Both the position numbers and the translations under genes were made by a program. Below the pieces are notes generated by a model. It ran no database searches and had not been told where the DNA came from. It saw nothing but the letters and a program-made list of their open reading frames with translations. Shown in pieces: positions 16,051 through 25,347 of a stretch of DNA of 64,000 bases (position 1 is its first letter; each line of letters begins with the position of its first letter). The DNA comes from Lachnospiraceae bacterium (GTDB lineage Bacteria; Bacillota; Clostridia; Lachnospirales; Lachnospiraceae), in NCBI GenBank assembly GCA_003862155.1, contig QOUV01000005.1, positions 1 through 64,000 on the forward strand. The letters are read 5' to 3'.

Positions 16051-16329
16051 CTATAACACCTCCATTTTTACTTTCCCTCTTCTATTGTACTACTATAAAA
16101 GCCAAAATGAGCGAAAAAATCAGTATATCATTCTCCGAATCTCCGAAAGCACCTGGCCACTTGAAGCGTCCGGCATCTTTCCACCATTGTAAGCCATAAA
16201 TTTTATCCTTTTATAAGTAGACGGCACTCTGCGTTATCTGCGGTATGTCAAGCGCGGCATACCGCAGGCCGGACGGAGTGTATGTAATTCTGATAACCTT
16301 GCTTAAGAACTGAAAATTCCCGCGGCTCA
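16051..16329. other. Intergenic region with one hairpin
   Basis: No gene is evident. TGCGGTATG (16239-16247) and CATACCGCA (16258-16266) form a 9-bp stem with a 10-base loop, without a clear T-run. Confidence 0.4.
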
Positions 16330-16957
16330 TCAGGATACGAAATACTTGACTATGACCCGATGTCTCTTGTCTGCTGGGCTCATGACCGTAAGCTGCCGAT
16401 TCACGCCATCTAAGAAGCCGCTGCCATCTGAAGAGTCCATTGGCCGGCTTTCATGTATGATCATCCATTTGTTACTGATGTATAAAATTTTACCTGCTAT
16501 GCCATAGCCTCTTTCAAACTGGAACAAAGTATTAGTTTTTCCTGTCTTCAGATTATATGTCTTCAAATTTACTATCTTAGTGTCAGATGACGAATAATCT
16601 ATTTCATCATAATAAATGATTCCATCTTTAAAGCCATTCATATACGCTGTCTGTCTGTCATTAAGATTCAATGTCTTTAATTTCTTCTTTTGACCATTTG
16701 AAAGATCTAACTGGTAAAAATTAGTGGTATTACTATTATATGTTTCAACAGCATAGTAAAGTTTTCCAGAGTCATACCAATAGTCCCAATATGTATCATT
16801 TTTGCTGGAAATCTTATGCGCATTTTTGTAACCAGAATCAGCCGACAATGAGTAGATTCCATCTGTTCCCTTTGAGGGGGATTGTTCCTCATAATATCAT
16901 GAGCACGGTCATGATCATCAGGACAAATGCCAGCGTGCGGCGTAGTTTTCGTTTCAT
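16330..16957 (-). pseudogene. Broken secreted beta-propeller-like protein gene
   Basis: A start codon at 16957 with a strong GGAGG site opens MKRKLRRTLAFVLMIMTVLM, a clear signal peptide, but stops after 22 codons. About 70 bases later another frame encodes DGIYSLSADSGYKNAHKI and a 172-residue product with repeated YYxxxxYN / LKTGKTNTL strands, resembling blades of a DUF5050-like or WD-type propeller. Homology extends before that frame's ATG (16848). I infer a secreted protein gene broken by an internal deletion or frameshift; the C-terminus may be shortened too. Confidence 0.6.
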
Positions 16958-16997
16958 ATGAGCCTCCTTCGGTTGGAAATTTTATAACCTGTGATAG

Positions 16998-17030
16998 GTG
17001 GGACAAAAAGAACCGTCCCTACTGACCCAC
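16998..17030. repeat. Short GGGAC...GTCCC repeat
   Basis: GTGGGACAAAAAGAACCGTC and following TACTGACCCAC. It begins directly after the stop codon of the uracil-DNA glycosylase gene, read on the minus strand. Confidence 0.8.
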
Positions 17031-17606
17031 TTACGCGAGGATAGCGGACACTTTTTTACGAAGCTCGGGCACTACTGTTTCCTCGAACCAAGGGTTCTTT
17101 GCCTGCCAGCGAAAATTCAGAGGACTTGGATGCACGATTGGGAAATATTCTGGGAGATACTCTTTATAGCTGCGGACTGTTTCTGTCAGGTTTTTCTTTG
17201 CCCTGCCCTTCAGATAGTAGTCGATGCTGTATTTCCCGATCAGGATTGTCATTTTTATCTCTGGCATCGACTCAAGAATCTGCGGATGATATTCCTCGGC
17301 GATGAACTTTCTCGGTGGCAGATCGCCGGTTTTTCCCTTTCCAGGATAATAAAAATCCATAGGCATTATCGCTATCTGACTCGAATAAAAAGTGTCCCTG
17401 CCTATTCCCATCCAGTCCATAAGCTTCTCGCCTGATTTGTCATTGAATGGGATTTTCGACTCTTCCACTTTTCTCCCGGGCGCCTGCCCGATTATAAGAA
17501 TCCTTGCCTCACTGTTTATTTGAAAAACAGGCGGCACATCCCGCCTTGTATAGTCCGCATTCCGTGGATCAGCCTTTAACTTTTTCTCAATTTCCTGAAT
17601 TGTCAT
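17031..17606 (-). CDS. Uracil-DNA glycosylase superfamily protein
   Basis: 191 residues. ILIIGQAPGRKVEES (motif 1, water-activating/uracil-pocket loop) and FPIVHPSPLNFRW (motif 2, DNA-intercalation loop) define the UDG superfamily; KMTILIGKYS is the central strand. These enzymes remove uracil or other damaged bases in base-excision repair. It belongs to a small single-domain bacterial subgroup rather than classic UNG; exact lesion preference is not readable. The gene ends in a dispersed short repeat. Confidence 0.85.
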   Translation of the reverse strand: MTIQEIEKKLKADPRNADYTRRDVPPVFQINSEARILIIGQAPGRKVEESKIPFNDKSGEKLMDWMGIGRDTFYSSQIAIMPMDFYYPGKGKTGDLPPRKFIAEEYHPQILESMPEIKMTILIGKYSIDYYLKGRAKKNLTETVRSYKEYLPEYFPIVHPSPLNFRWQAKNPWFEETVVPELRKKVSAILA

Positions 17607-17653
17607 AATGTATGCGTCTCTCTGTTTCCCGTCCTGAAAATTCTGCTGGGCTT

Positions 17654-18994
17654 TTATTTTATAGTCACCGGCTTAAGTTTTTTGACATTGAGCTGCGGGA
17701 TCAGTTTCTCTGCCTGTTTTTTTGTCAATACCTTGTCCGAAATCAGGCCTGTGTCGGTATACGGGCAGAATTCAAACATCCTTTTATCTGACTTGTGTAT
17801 GGCATAGTAATGGTACATCCTCCAACCCACTGTTCCGTATTTGTAATCACCATACATGCTCCTGAGCGGGTAACCAATTTGCTTACCGATGTATACAAGC
17901 TCATTTGGTGACGTAAATGAGTCATAGACCATTTTTACAAAGCCAGGAGTTGTGCTTTCCTTTAACGTGATAATATATGAAATTTCTCCATCATAATCCT
18001 TGTTTTTGAAGCAGCTGTTATATCTCGTATGCTGACACAGGTAATTGCAGACCGCATCCATTTTGTCGCCTGGATCTTTTTTCTGGTTCGCTCCGCTCTT
18101 TTTAAGAATGTCTTTGACCCAGGCCTTGTGGGCGGCTTCGGTATCCTCAAGTTTTATGGTTCCGAGTGTCATTTTACCCGTTGGATAGTTATTGTTTATT
18201 TCAGAAATTTTTACAGTAATATTTCCTACCGGGTATTTTTTCGTTTTCAGATTTTGGAACTGGTGCACTGTCAAATAGCCACCGGGAACTTTTTCAACAT
18301 TACTCGTCCAGTATGCTCCATTTTTTACATCTGAGTATGATGAACATTCTGCCCATCCACTCACATCATTTCCCTTTTTATCGTAAAAACTGATTTGAAA
18401 GTTGGAGTTTTTCCTGTTCGTTTTGATATAAAGAGCTGTACCACACCCCGAGTACATCTTATCAGAAATTCCCGTATAGAGGCGGTAGCCGTATTTCAGA
18501 GCTTTGCAATGATACAGCCCGTCCTTCCCAAGTTTAGGAGTAAGCGGGCCTGACTTCCTGACTGTTTTCTTCGCTGACTTTTTAACTTTTACCTTCTTGG
18601 TAGAGCTGTATTTTCCTGAATTTTTGCCGTTCACTGCTTTCACACGAAGGTAAACGGTGCTGTTTGACTTTGCGCTGAAAGTCAGAGCCAGTTTTTTGGA
18701 AGAAACAGTCCTGCCCTTCGCTTTCTGGAATTTATTGTTATAAGCGTACTGGACATAATATTTCCCGGCGTTCCTGACTTTCTTCCATTTTACAGTTATC
18801 TGGCCAGCCTTAAGAGACTTTGCATAGGTGACATTTACCCTGCCAGGCTTGACTGATTTCTTTTTCGATGATGATTTCTTCTTCGCGGCCTGCGCCGTGA
18901 CATTTGCTGAGAGTGTAACCCCTGAAGCCGCTGTAAATATCATCGCAGCCGTAAGAAGACTGCAAATAAATCTGGTGAAAATTGTTTTCCTCAT
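17654..18994 (-). CDS. Secreted protein with fibronectin type III domain
   Basis: 446 residues. GGAGG lies 7 bases before ATG 18994, giving MRKTIFTRFICSLLTAAMIF, a signal peptide ending near AQAA. Then a Lys/Ser-rich linker, one FN3-like domain (~residues 50-140: GQITVKWKKVRNAGKYYVQY and TVYLRVKAVNGKNSG), another basic linker and a C-terminal region of about 280 residues. The C-terminus (AVCNYLCQHTRYN, WRMYHYYAIHKSDKRMFEF) is reminiscent of transglutaminase-like folds but lacks an obvious catalytic Cys motif. Function unknown; likely exported and wall-associated. Confidence 0.8.
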   Translation of the reverse strand: MRKTIFTRFICSLLTAAMIFTAASGVTLSANVTAQAAKKKSSSKKKSVKPGRVNVTYAKSLKAGQITVKWKKVRNAGKYYVQYAYNNKFQKAKGRTVSSKKLALTFSAKSNSTVYLRVKAVNGKNSGKYSSTKKVKVKKSAKKTVRKSGPLTPKLGKDGLYHCKALKYGYRLYTGISDKMYSGCGTALYIKTNRKNSNFQISFYDKKGNDVSGWAECSSYSDVKNGAYWTSNVEKVPGGYLTVHQFQNLKTKKYPVGNITVKISEINNNYPTGKMTLGTIKLEDTEAAHKAWVKDILKKSGANQKKDPGDKMDAVCNYLCQHTRYNSCFKNKDYDGEISYIITLKESTTPGFVKMVYDSFTSPNELVYIGKQIGYPLRSMYGDYKYGTVGWRMYHYYAIHKSDKRMFEFCPYTDTGLISDKVLTKKQAEKLIPQLNVKKLKPVTIK

Positions 18995-19018
18995 GGTGTT
19001 TCCTCCTTTTCGCACCAT

Positions 19019-19510
19019 CTTCCTGGTGATTTAAGACCTTAATATCATATTAATACAAAGAGTGGCCTTTTGCAATGCAGACATTTGCTTTCGCAATATA
19101 CGCCAATACCCGATAAAAATCCTGCAGTTTTGCAGCTCCTCGGTTTTACTTGAATTCAAGATAGAGCCTGTCAGGGTTGAAATTATACAATGGCCTTACT
19201 CTAGTTTTAATATAGCGCAGGGAGGAAGTTAAATTCTTAAACGGCATTCTGCCATTTTCTATATGAGTGAGATACTTCTTAAAAATCTTACACAGCATAT
19301 TTCTGGCTGTCAATATGCATCCAATGCTCCTGGGTTTTCTACAGAGCATTGATGATTTCAAGCTCCGCGTACAACTATATTGAAAACGCAGGAGTCATTG
19401 ATGTAGATTTCTTGCTCCGCGGAGGACTCTATTGAGAAATGGCTTTCGGAAAAAAACCAGAGCCGGTACAAAAAAAGCTGGAATTAGAAGAATCAGCGAC
19501 ACAGAATGGC
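19019..19510. other. AT-rich intergenic tract with phased motifs
   Basis: No gene is supported. Motif copies occur at 19204 (GTTTTAATATAG), 19259 (CTATATGAGTGA), 19375 (CTATATTGAAAA) and 19427 (CTCTATTGAGAA), with spacings near 54, 116 and 52 bp. GCTCCGCG boxes precede the last two. A segment AATTCTTAAACGGCA near 19230 resembles sequences at 56579-56700. Confidence 0.5.
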
Positions 19511-19820
19511 ACGGGCTCGCGACCTTAGGATTTTTCGTAGAGAGCGGCGGTTCGCCGTTTCCGCTCTGACTTCGTCCTTCGGACTCGTCAATCGCGGACG
19601 GCTATCGCATGGGCGGTTTATAATGCTCTCGCTTCGTCCTTCGGACTCGCGACAGCATAACAACCGCTCCATGCGCGCTAGCTGCGGCCCGGGTTGCCAC
19701 CCGCCTGGACCATAAACGTATGTAAACCATACATTGGCAAGAGGGCCGCAATTAGGCGCGCGCACGCGAACAGAAAAATCCTACCGAGCGAGACCGTCCA
19801 TCTGTGGCGCTGCTTCGGAC
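19511..19820 (-). repeat. Composite repeat B: module M2 plus repeat R2
   Basis: Read on the minus strand, module M (about 19800-19671) is followed by repeat R (19670-19540) and the flank ending near GCGAGCCCG. Both R hairpins keep the GA-GTCC-GAA-GGAC-GAA cap; the outer pair C-G of hairpin B is here U-G, so pairing is kept. The composite is nearly identical to 61769-62075 (a few differences over about 300 bp). Long open frames across it follow from the repeat sequence and are not convincing genes. Confidence 0.75.
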
Positions 19821-19857
19821 AAAAGAAAAGCATATTATGTCTGAATAATCTAAAAAT

Positions 19858-20011
19858 GGGACAAAAAGAGCGGTTCGCCGTTTCCGCTCTGACTTCGTCC
19901 TTCGGACTCGTCAGTCGCGGACGGCTATCGCATGGGCGGTTTATAATACTCTCGCTTCGTCCTTCGGACTCGCGACAGCATAACAACCACTCCAACCGTC
20001 CCCACTGTCCC
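19858..20011 (-). repeat. Structured repeat R, copy 3, at the DUF1015 stop codon
   Basis: On the minus strand it begins at the G shared with the DUF1015 TAG stop (TAGGGACAGTGGGGACGG) and ends CCGCTCTTTTTGTCCC at 19858. Both capped hairpins are present with GAA loops. The 5' arm reads GAGTGGTT instead of GAGCGGTT, so its pairs with both competing AACCGC partners become U-G but are preserved. Confidence 0.75.
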
Positions 20012-21246
20012 TAGAGTTCGTGGATGAAGAGACCGCTGCGGAGCTTCGGCTCGAACCAGGTCGACTTTGGCGGCATCAGTTTGCCGGCGTCGGCGACGGC
20101 GAAGAGCTCCGAGATCGAGGTCGGATACATCGCGAATGCGACGCTGCAGTCTTCGTGGCAGCGACGCTCGAGTTCTTTTAAGCCACGAATACCACCGACA
20201 AAATCGATGCGAGGGTCTGTCTTCGGATCCTTGATGCCAAAGACAGGCTCAAGGATCAGGTTCTGCAGGAGTGAGACATCGAGGCCTTTGATCGGGTCCT
20301 CACTTCTAAGCTCCTGCCTGAATGAGAAATTGTACCAGGTATTGTCAAGGTACATACTAAAAGAGCCCTTGAACTGCGGCTTTATCGGAGCTCTGCCCTG
20401 GCGGTGAAGCTCTGCGACATCTTTTACATCGGAGAGGATATCAAAGAAATCGTGGCCGTTCATGTCTTTCAATACTCTGTTGTAGTCGAAGATTTTAAGC
20501 TCGTCGTCTGGGAACAGGACCGAGAGGAAGTAGTTGAACTCCTCGTCTCCTGTGTAACCCGGATGCTCGGCGCGGCGCTTCAGGCCAACTTTTACAGCAG
20601 ATGCTGCTCTGTGATGGCCGTCAGCAATATAAATCGAATCAATGCCCTCGAAAGCCCTGCGGATGATCTCGATATCTTCAGGCTCGCTTACGATCCAGAC
20701 TCTGTGTGAAATATGGTCGAGTGTCGTAAAATCGTAAATCGGCTTCTGATCCTTGTAACGTCTGACTACATCTTCTATTGAATTATTTCTCCTGTAGGCC
20801 AGGAAAATAGGTCCCGTCTGTGCATTGCAGGCGTCGACATGATTAATACGATCCTGCTCCTTTTCGGCGCGGGTAGTCTCGTGCTTCTTGATCACGCCAT
20901 TTTCGTAGTCGTCGATCGAAGCACAGGCTACGATTCCAGTCTGGGCGCGGCCATCCATATTTTCCTCATAGATGTAGTAGTATGGAGCACCGTCCCTGAC
21001 AAAAAGCCCTTCATCAATCCATTCCCAGAGAAGGTCATGCGCCTTCTGGTAAACCCTCGGATCGTATTCACTCACTTCAGGCGGAAATAATGCATCGGCT
21101 CTGTCTACTGCAAGAAAGGAGTGCGGGAACCTTTTGACATGAGATGTCGCCTCCGCTCTGTTGTATATATCGTATGGCAGCGCAGCGATGGTCTGCGCCA
21201 TATCAACCCGCGGACGAATCGCTGCAAAAGGTCTTACTGTTGCCAT
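20011..21246 (-). CDS. DUF1015 family protein
   Basis: 411 residues, full length for DUF1015. Typical motifs: VRPFAAIRP, LPYDIYNRAEA, YIYEE, KKHETTRAEKEQDRI, and IYIADGHHRAASA. The family is often found beside serine biosynthesis genes in Clostridia, as here directly downstream of serA and serC on the same strand. The biochemical role is unknown; conserved His/Asp residues in ADGHHR suggest an enzyme. No classical phosphoserine phosphatase gene is in this cluster. A structured repeat begins at its stop codon. Confidence 0.88.
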   Translation of the reverse strand: MATVRPFAAIRPRVDMAQTIAALPYDIYNRAEATSHVKRFPHSFLAVDRADALFPPEVSEYDPRVYQKAHDLLWEWIDEGLFVRDGAPYYYIYEENMDGRAQTGIVACASIDDYENGVIKKHETTRAEKEQDRINHVDACNAQTGPIFLAYRRNNSIEDVVRRYKDQKPIYDFTTLDHISHRVWIVSEPEDIEIIRRAFEGIDSIYIADGHHRAASAVKVGLKRRAEHPGYTGDEEFNYFLSVLFPDDELKIFDYNRVLKDMNGHDFFDILSDVKDVAELHRQGRAPIKPQFKGSFSMYLDNTWYNFSFRQELRSEDPIKGLDVSLLQNLILEPVFGIKDPKTDPRIDFVGGIRGLKELERRCHEDCSVAFAMYPTSISELFAVADAGKLMPPKSTWFEPKLRSGLFIHEL

Positions 21247-21280
21247 TTAAAAAGCTCCCTTCCATTTTTTAAAAGGAAAA

Positions 21281-22444
21281 TTATCTGACTACCCTGACGC
21301 GGATAACATCCGGAATCGAGTTGAGTTTCGCAACTACGTCAGCTGTCACCTCTGAATCTGTATCGATGAGAGAATATGCGTAATCGCCACGGCTCTTGTT
21401 TGTCAGGTCTGATACGTTGATATTTGCATCGCCTAAAATAGTCGTGTACTTTGCGATAAGTCCGCTCTTGTTGTAGTGGAGGACTGCAAGTCTGCCCTTC
21501 GATGTGACAGGACCCATATCGCAGTCTGGATAATTTACCGAGTGGCGGATGTTGCCGTTCTCGAGGTAATCCATAATCTCATCTACTGCCATCATCGCGC
21601 AGTTCTCTTCAGCCTCTGCTGTCGAAGCTCCGAGATGGGATGTGGCGATGACTCCCGGCTGTCCTGCTGTAGCAGGATTCGGGAAATCTGTCATGTAGTG
21701 CTTTATCTTGCCAAGCTTGATGCCGTCGAGGACTGCCTTCTCATCGACCAGAAGGTCTCTTGCATAGTTTAAAATAACGACACCCTGCTTCATCTTCGAA
21801 ACAGCGTCTGCATTGATCATGCCCTTCGTCGAATCGAGAAGCGGCACATGTATCGTGATAAAATCGCACTCTCTGTAGATGTCATCTACATTTGCGATGT
21901 GCTTTACATTTCGTGAAAGGTTCCAGGCTGCGTTTACCGAGATGTACGGGTCATATCCGAGTACATCCATTCCGAGATGTGTAGCTGTGTTAGCGACTCT
22001 CTGTCCAATGGCGCCCAGGCCGATGACTCCGAGCTTCTTGCCAGCGAGCTCTCTTCCAGCAAACTGCTTCTTGGCTTTCTCCATATCCTTTGAAATATCG
22101 GCGTCGTCCTTATTTTCATTGACCCAGTTTACCGATCCTAAAATGTCACGGCTCGCAAGGAGCATTCCCGTAAATACGAGCTCCTTTACGGCGTTGGCAT
22201 TGGCGCCTGGAGTATTGAAAACTACGATGCCCTTGTCTGCGCACTTGTCCAGAGGGATGTTGTTTACTCCGGCTCCGGCTCTGGCGATACATGAGAGCTT
22301 GTCAGAAAACTCCATATCGTGAAGCTTGGCACTTCTTACGATGAAAGCGTCTGCGTCATTCGCGTCATCTGTCTGCTCGTAATTATTTGAAAATTTGACG
22401 AGTCCCTTTGGGGAAATTGCGTTAAGTGTATGGTATTTGAACAT
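21281..22444 (-). CDS. serA: D-3-phosphoglycerate dehydrogenase
   Basis: 387 residues. Catalyses oxidation of 3-phosphoglycerate to 3-phosphohydroxypyruvate with NAD, the first step of serine synthesis. Seen: NAD-binding GLGAIGQRVA, arginine motif NYARDLLVDE, catalytic His in TSHLGASTAEAEEN, and a C-terminal ACT domain (last ~75 residues: KSGLIAKYTTILGDANINVS), which may bind serine for feedback control. Lies 24 bp after serC and before DUF1015. Confidence 0.93.
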   Translation of the reverse strand: MFKYHTLNAISPKGLVKFSNNYEQTDDANDADAFIVRSAKLHDMEFSDKLSCIARAGAGVNNIPLDKCADKGIVVFNTPGANANAVKELVFTGMLLASRDILGSVNWVNENKDDADISKDMEKAKKQFAGRELAGKKLGVIGLGAIGQRVANTATHLGMDVLGYDPYISVNAAWNLSRNVKHIANVDDIYRECDFITIHVPLLDSTKGMINADAVSKMKQGVVILNYARDLLVDEKAVLDGIKLGKIKHYMTDFPNPATAGQPGVIATSHLGASTAEAEENCAMMAVDEIMDYLENGNIRHSVNYPDCDMGPVTSKGRLAVLHYNKSGLIAKYTTILGDANINVSDLTNKSRGDYAYSLIDTDSEVTADVVAKLNSIPDVIRVRVVR

Positions 22445-22468
22445 TTTTCTTCTTCCTTTTTGTAAAAA

Positions 22469-23560
22469 TTACTTGAGATTCTTCTTCTCGAAGTCTTCCA
22501 TAAATGTGACGAGCTTCTCAACTCCAGCCTTTGGCATGGCGTTGTAGATAGATGCTCTCATACCGCCAACTGTGCGGTGTCCCTTTAAGTTCTCGAGGCC
22601 TGCTGCCTTGGATTCAGCTACGAACTTAGCGTCTAAATCCTTGTCGCCTGTAACGAATGGAACGTTCATATTTGAACGGCTCTTCTTATCTGTAACTGTA
22701 GGCTTGAAAAGCTTGGACTGATCGAGGTAGTCATAGAGTATCTTTGCCTTATCGGCATTTTTCTTAGCGATGCCCTCAAGTCCGCCGTTCTTCAGCAGCC
22801 ACTTGAATACGAGACCGCACATATAGATGCCCCAGCAGTTAGGTGTATTGAAAAGAGAATCCTTGTCTGCCTGTGTCTTCCACATAAGCATAGTCGGTGT
22901 ATTCGGATATACGTCATCTGTGATCAGGTCGTCGCGGATGATAGAGATAGCGAGGCCTGCAGGTCCGATGTTCTTCTGAACGCCGCCGTACATAACTGCA
23001 TATTTGGTGACATCCATAGGTCTTGATAAGAAGTCACTTGAAACATCGGCTACGAGGTCAACTCCCTTGGTATTCGGAAGTTCCCAGTACTCAGTTCCAT
23101 AAATAGTGTTGTTCTGGCAGATGTAGACATAGTCCATATCATCTGTGATAGGAAGATCTGAGCAATCCGGGATATATGTGTAATTTTTATCCTTGGAAGA
23201 TGCAAGCTCCACTACTTCACCGTACTTCGAAGCTTCCTTGTAAGCCTTTGTAGCCCACTGTCCTGTAGTGATGTAGCCTGCCTTGTGGTGCTTGTTCATC
23301 ATGTTCATAGGAACTGCTGAAAACTGTGTCCAGGCGCCACCCTGAAGGAAAAGCACCTTATAGTTGTCTGGTATTGACAGAAGAGTCCTGATGTCCTTTT
23401 CTGCTTCCACGATTATATCATTGAACATGGATGATCGATGTGACATCTCCATTACTGACATGCCGCAGCCCTTATAATCTAGCAGATCTGCCTGTGCTTC
23501 TTTTAATACTTCCTCCGGCAATACGGCCGGTCCTGCAGAAAAGTTGTAAACTCTTGACAT
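22469..23560 (-). CDS. serC: Phosphoserine aminotransferase
   Basis: 363 residues. PLP enzyme converting 3-phosphohydroxypyruvate and glutamate to phosphoserine. Full length, beginning VYNFSAGPAVLPEEVLKEAQ; the PLP lysine is in YGGVQKNIGPAG, and RASIYNAM is near the C-terminus. CAGGAGG precedes the ATG. A promoter-like pair lies upstream at 23597-23624, so serC-serA-DUF1015 is probably an operon separate from ilvDB. Confidence 0.95.
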   Translation of the reverse strand: MSRVYNFSAGPAVLPEEVLKEAQADLLDYKGCGMSVMEMSHRSSMFNDIIVEAEKDIRTLLSIPDNYKVLFLQGGAWTQFSAVPMNMMNKHHKAGYITTGQWATKAYKEASKYGEVVELASSKDKNYTYIPDCSDLPITDDMDYVYICQNNTIYGTEYWELPNTKGVDLVADVSSDFLSRPMDVTKYAVMYGGVQKNIGPAGLAISIIRDDLITDDVYPNTPTMLMWKTQADKDSLFNTPNCWGIYMCGLVFKWLLKNGGLEGIAKKNADKAKILYDYLDQSKLFKPTVTDKKSRSNMNVPFVTGDKDLDAKFVAESKAAGLENLKGHRTVGGMRASIYNAMPKAGVEKLVTFMEDFEKKNLK

Positions 23561-23596
23561 TACATCGTCCTCCTGTAATTAATATAGTTTGAAAAG

Positions 23597-23624
23597 ATTA
23601 TCAGCCAGCGGCATTCACTGCCAA
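23597..23624 (-). promoter_or_regulatory. Probable promoter of serC-serA-DUF1015
   Basis: Minus strand TTGGCA (23624-23619), 16-base spacer, GATAAT (23602-23597). Located 37 bp before serC. Confidence 0.5.
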
Positions 23625-23670
23625 TGTCTGACAACTATTTTTACTACTATAGCTTTTTTCAATTAATAAA

Positions 23671-25347
23671 TCAACCCTTCATATCGGTATCATCATAGCT
23701 TTCGGATATTGAAGTTCCAGGCGATACCATAGGGAATACCTTGTCATCCTTGTCTATTACTGTATCTATCAGTACAGGCGTATCAATATCCATCGCAGCC
23801 TTTAACGCTGCATCAAATTCCTCTTTGGTCGTGGCCCTGAGGCCTTTTGCACCCATCGCCTCCGCGAGCTTGACGTAGTCGACACAGCTGTCGAGCACGG
23901 TGTTCGAATATCTCTTACCGTAGAAAAGATTCTGCCACTGGCGGACATTCCCGAGAACTCCATTGTCTATGACAATTTCTACTACAGGCAGTTTGTTTCT
24001 AACTGCCGTGACTATTTCGTTCATATTCATACGGAAGGAGCCATCGCCGGCAATATTGAAAACTTTCCTGCCAGGATTTCCGATCGCGGTTCCGATGGCT
24101 GCTCCGAGGCCGTATCCCATGGTGCCGAGGCCTCCTGAAGTGATCAGCTGTCCCGGTCTCTTGAAGAGATAGTACTGGGCTGTCCACATCTGGTGCTGTC
24201 CGACTTCTGTTGTAATAAAGGCGTCTCCATCGGTAGCTTTGTAGATCTGCTGGATAGCATAAGGCGCTGTGAGCCTGCCGTGCGGATAGTGGAGCGGATA
24301 TTTTTCACAGAGATCTCTCATGTGCTCCATCCACTCGTGGTGATCCATCTGCGAAAGCTTCGGTATCAGGCGGCTCAAAACCTCCTTTACATCTCCATCG
24401 ATCTCAGCGTCTGCGATGATATTTTTATTTATCTCGACAGGATCGACGTCGATCTGGAGTACCTTCGCCTGCTTTGCAAATGTCTTCGGATTTCCGAGTA
24501 TCCTGTCTGAAAATCTGGTACCGATTGCGATAAGCAGATCGCAGGATGAGACACCGAGATTCGAAGCCTTGGTCCCGTGCATTCCGAGCATTCCGGTGTA
24601 TCTGTCTCCGGTTCCCGGATAAGTGCCCTTTCCCATAAGAGTGTCGCAAACCGGCGCATCTACGATGTCTGCAAATTTTCTGACTTCCTCAGAAGCCCTC
24701 GAGATTACTGCTCCGCCGCCTACGAAGATATAAGGCTTTTTGGATTTTTCGATCATCGCGACTGCTCTGTCGATGTCTTCTTCCCTGAGCTTATCGATCT
24801 TTCTCTTGATCGGAGCCGGCTCCACAAATTCATACTCTGCCTGAGCTCCTGTGACATCCTTTGGTATATCGATAAGGACAGGGCCCGGACGTCCGGTCTT
24901 TGCAATCTTAAAAGCTCTTCTGATAGTAGGTGCGAGCTTCTCGACATCTTTTACGATAAAATTGTGCTTTGTAATAGGTGTGGTGATTCCGGCGATATCC
25001 ACCTCCTGGAACGAGTCCTTGCCGAGGAGAGGCACCGTAACATTGCAGGTGATGGCCACCATCGGTACGGAATCCATATAGGCTGTGGCTATCCCTGTAA
25101 CCAGATTCGTAGCTCCAGGTCCTGACGTCGCCATGCAGACACCGACTTTTCCAGTGCTTCTGGCATAGCCGTCTGCCGCGTGCGCCGCACCCTGCTCGTG
25201 GCTCGTAAGTATATGGCGGATCTTGTCGCTGTTTTTATAGAGCTCATCATATACATTTAAAATAGCTCCGCCTGGGTAGCCGAATACTGTATCTACTTTC
25301 TGCTCCAGGAGGCACTCTATAACGATCTGTGCACCTGTAAGTTTCAT
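23671..25347 (-). CDS. ilvB: Acetolactate synthase, large (catalytic) subunit
   Basis: 558 residues. TPP enzyme that condenses pyruvate with pyruvate or 2-ketobutyrate in valine/leucine/isoleucine synthesis. Seen: [16 protein letters not shown], catalytic Glu51 in [12 protein letters not shown], and the TPP motif starting [11 protein letters not shown] with the Asn of IDNGVLGN. The start overlaps the ilvD stop by four bases. No small regulatory subunit gene (ilvN) is adjacent, so it is either elsewhere or absent. Confidence 0.93.
   Translation of the reverse strand: MKLTGAQIVIECLLEQKVDTVFGYPGGAILNVYDELYKNSDKIRHILTSHEQGAAHAADGYARSTGKVGVCMATSGPGATNLVTGIATAYMDSVPMVAITCNVTVPLLGKDSFQEVDIAGITTPITKHNFIVKDVEKLAPTIRRAFKIAKTGRPGPVLIDIPKDVTGAQAEYEFVEPAPIKRKIDKLREEDIDRAVAMIEKSKKPYIFVGGGAVISRASEEVRKFADIVDAPVCDTLMGKGTYPGTGDRYTGMLGMHGTKASNLGVSSCDLLIAIGTRFSDRILGNPKTFAKQAKVLQIDVDPVEINKNIIADAEIDGDVKEVLSRLIPKLSQMDHHEWMEHMRDLCEKYPLHYPHGRLTAPYAIQQIYKATDGDAFITTEVGQHQMWTAQYYLFKRPGQLITSGGLGTMGYGLGAAIGTAIGNPGRKVFNIAGDGSFRMNMNEIVTAVRNKLPVVEIVIDNGVLGNVRQWQNLFYGKRYSNTVLDSCVDYVKLAEAMGAKGLRATTKEEFDAALKAAMDIDTPVLIDTVIDKDDKVFPMVSPGTSISESYDDTDMKG

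Noticed and set aside
19493-19765. 90-codon minus-strand frame across composite B, with a near-identical counterpart at 61537-62022
   Set aside because: Both frames lie inside the R/M repeat; conservation matches hairpin pairing, not codon-level constraint, and no ribosome-binding site is seen.
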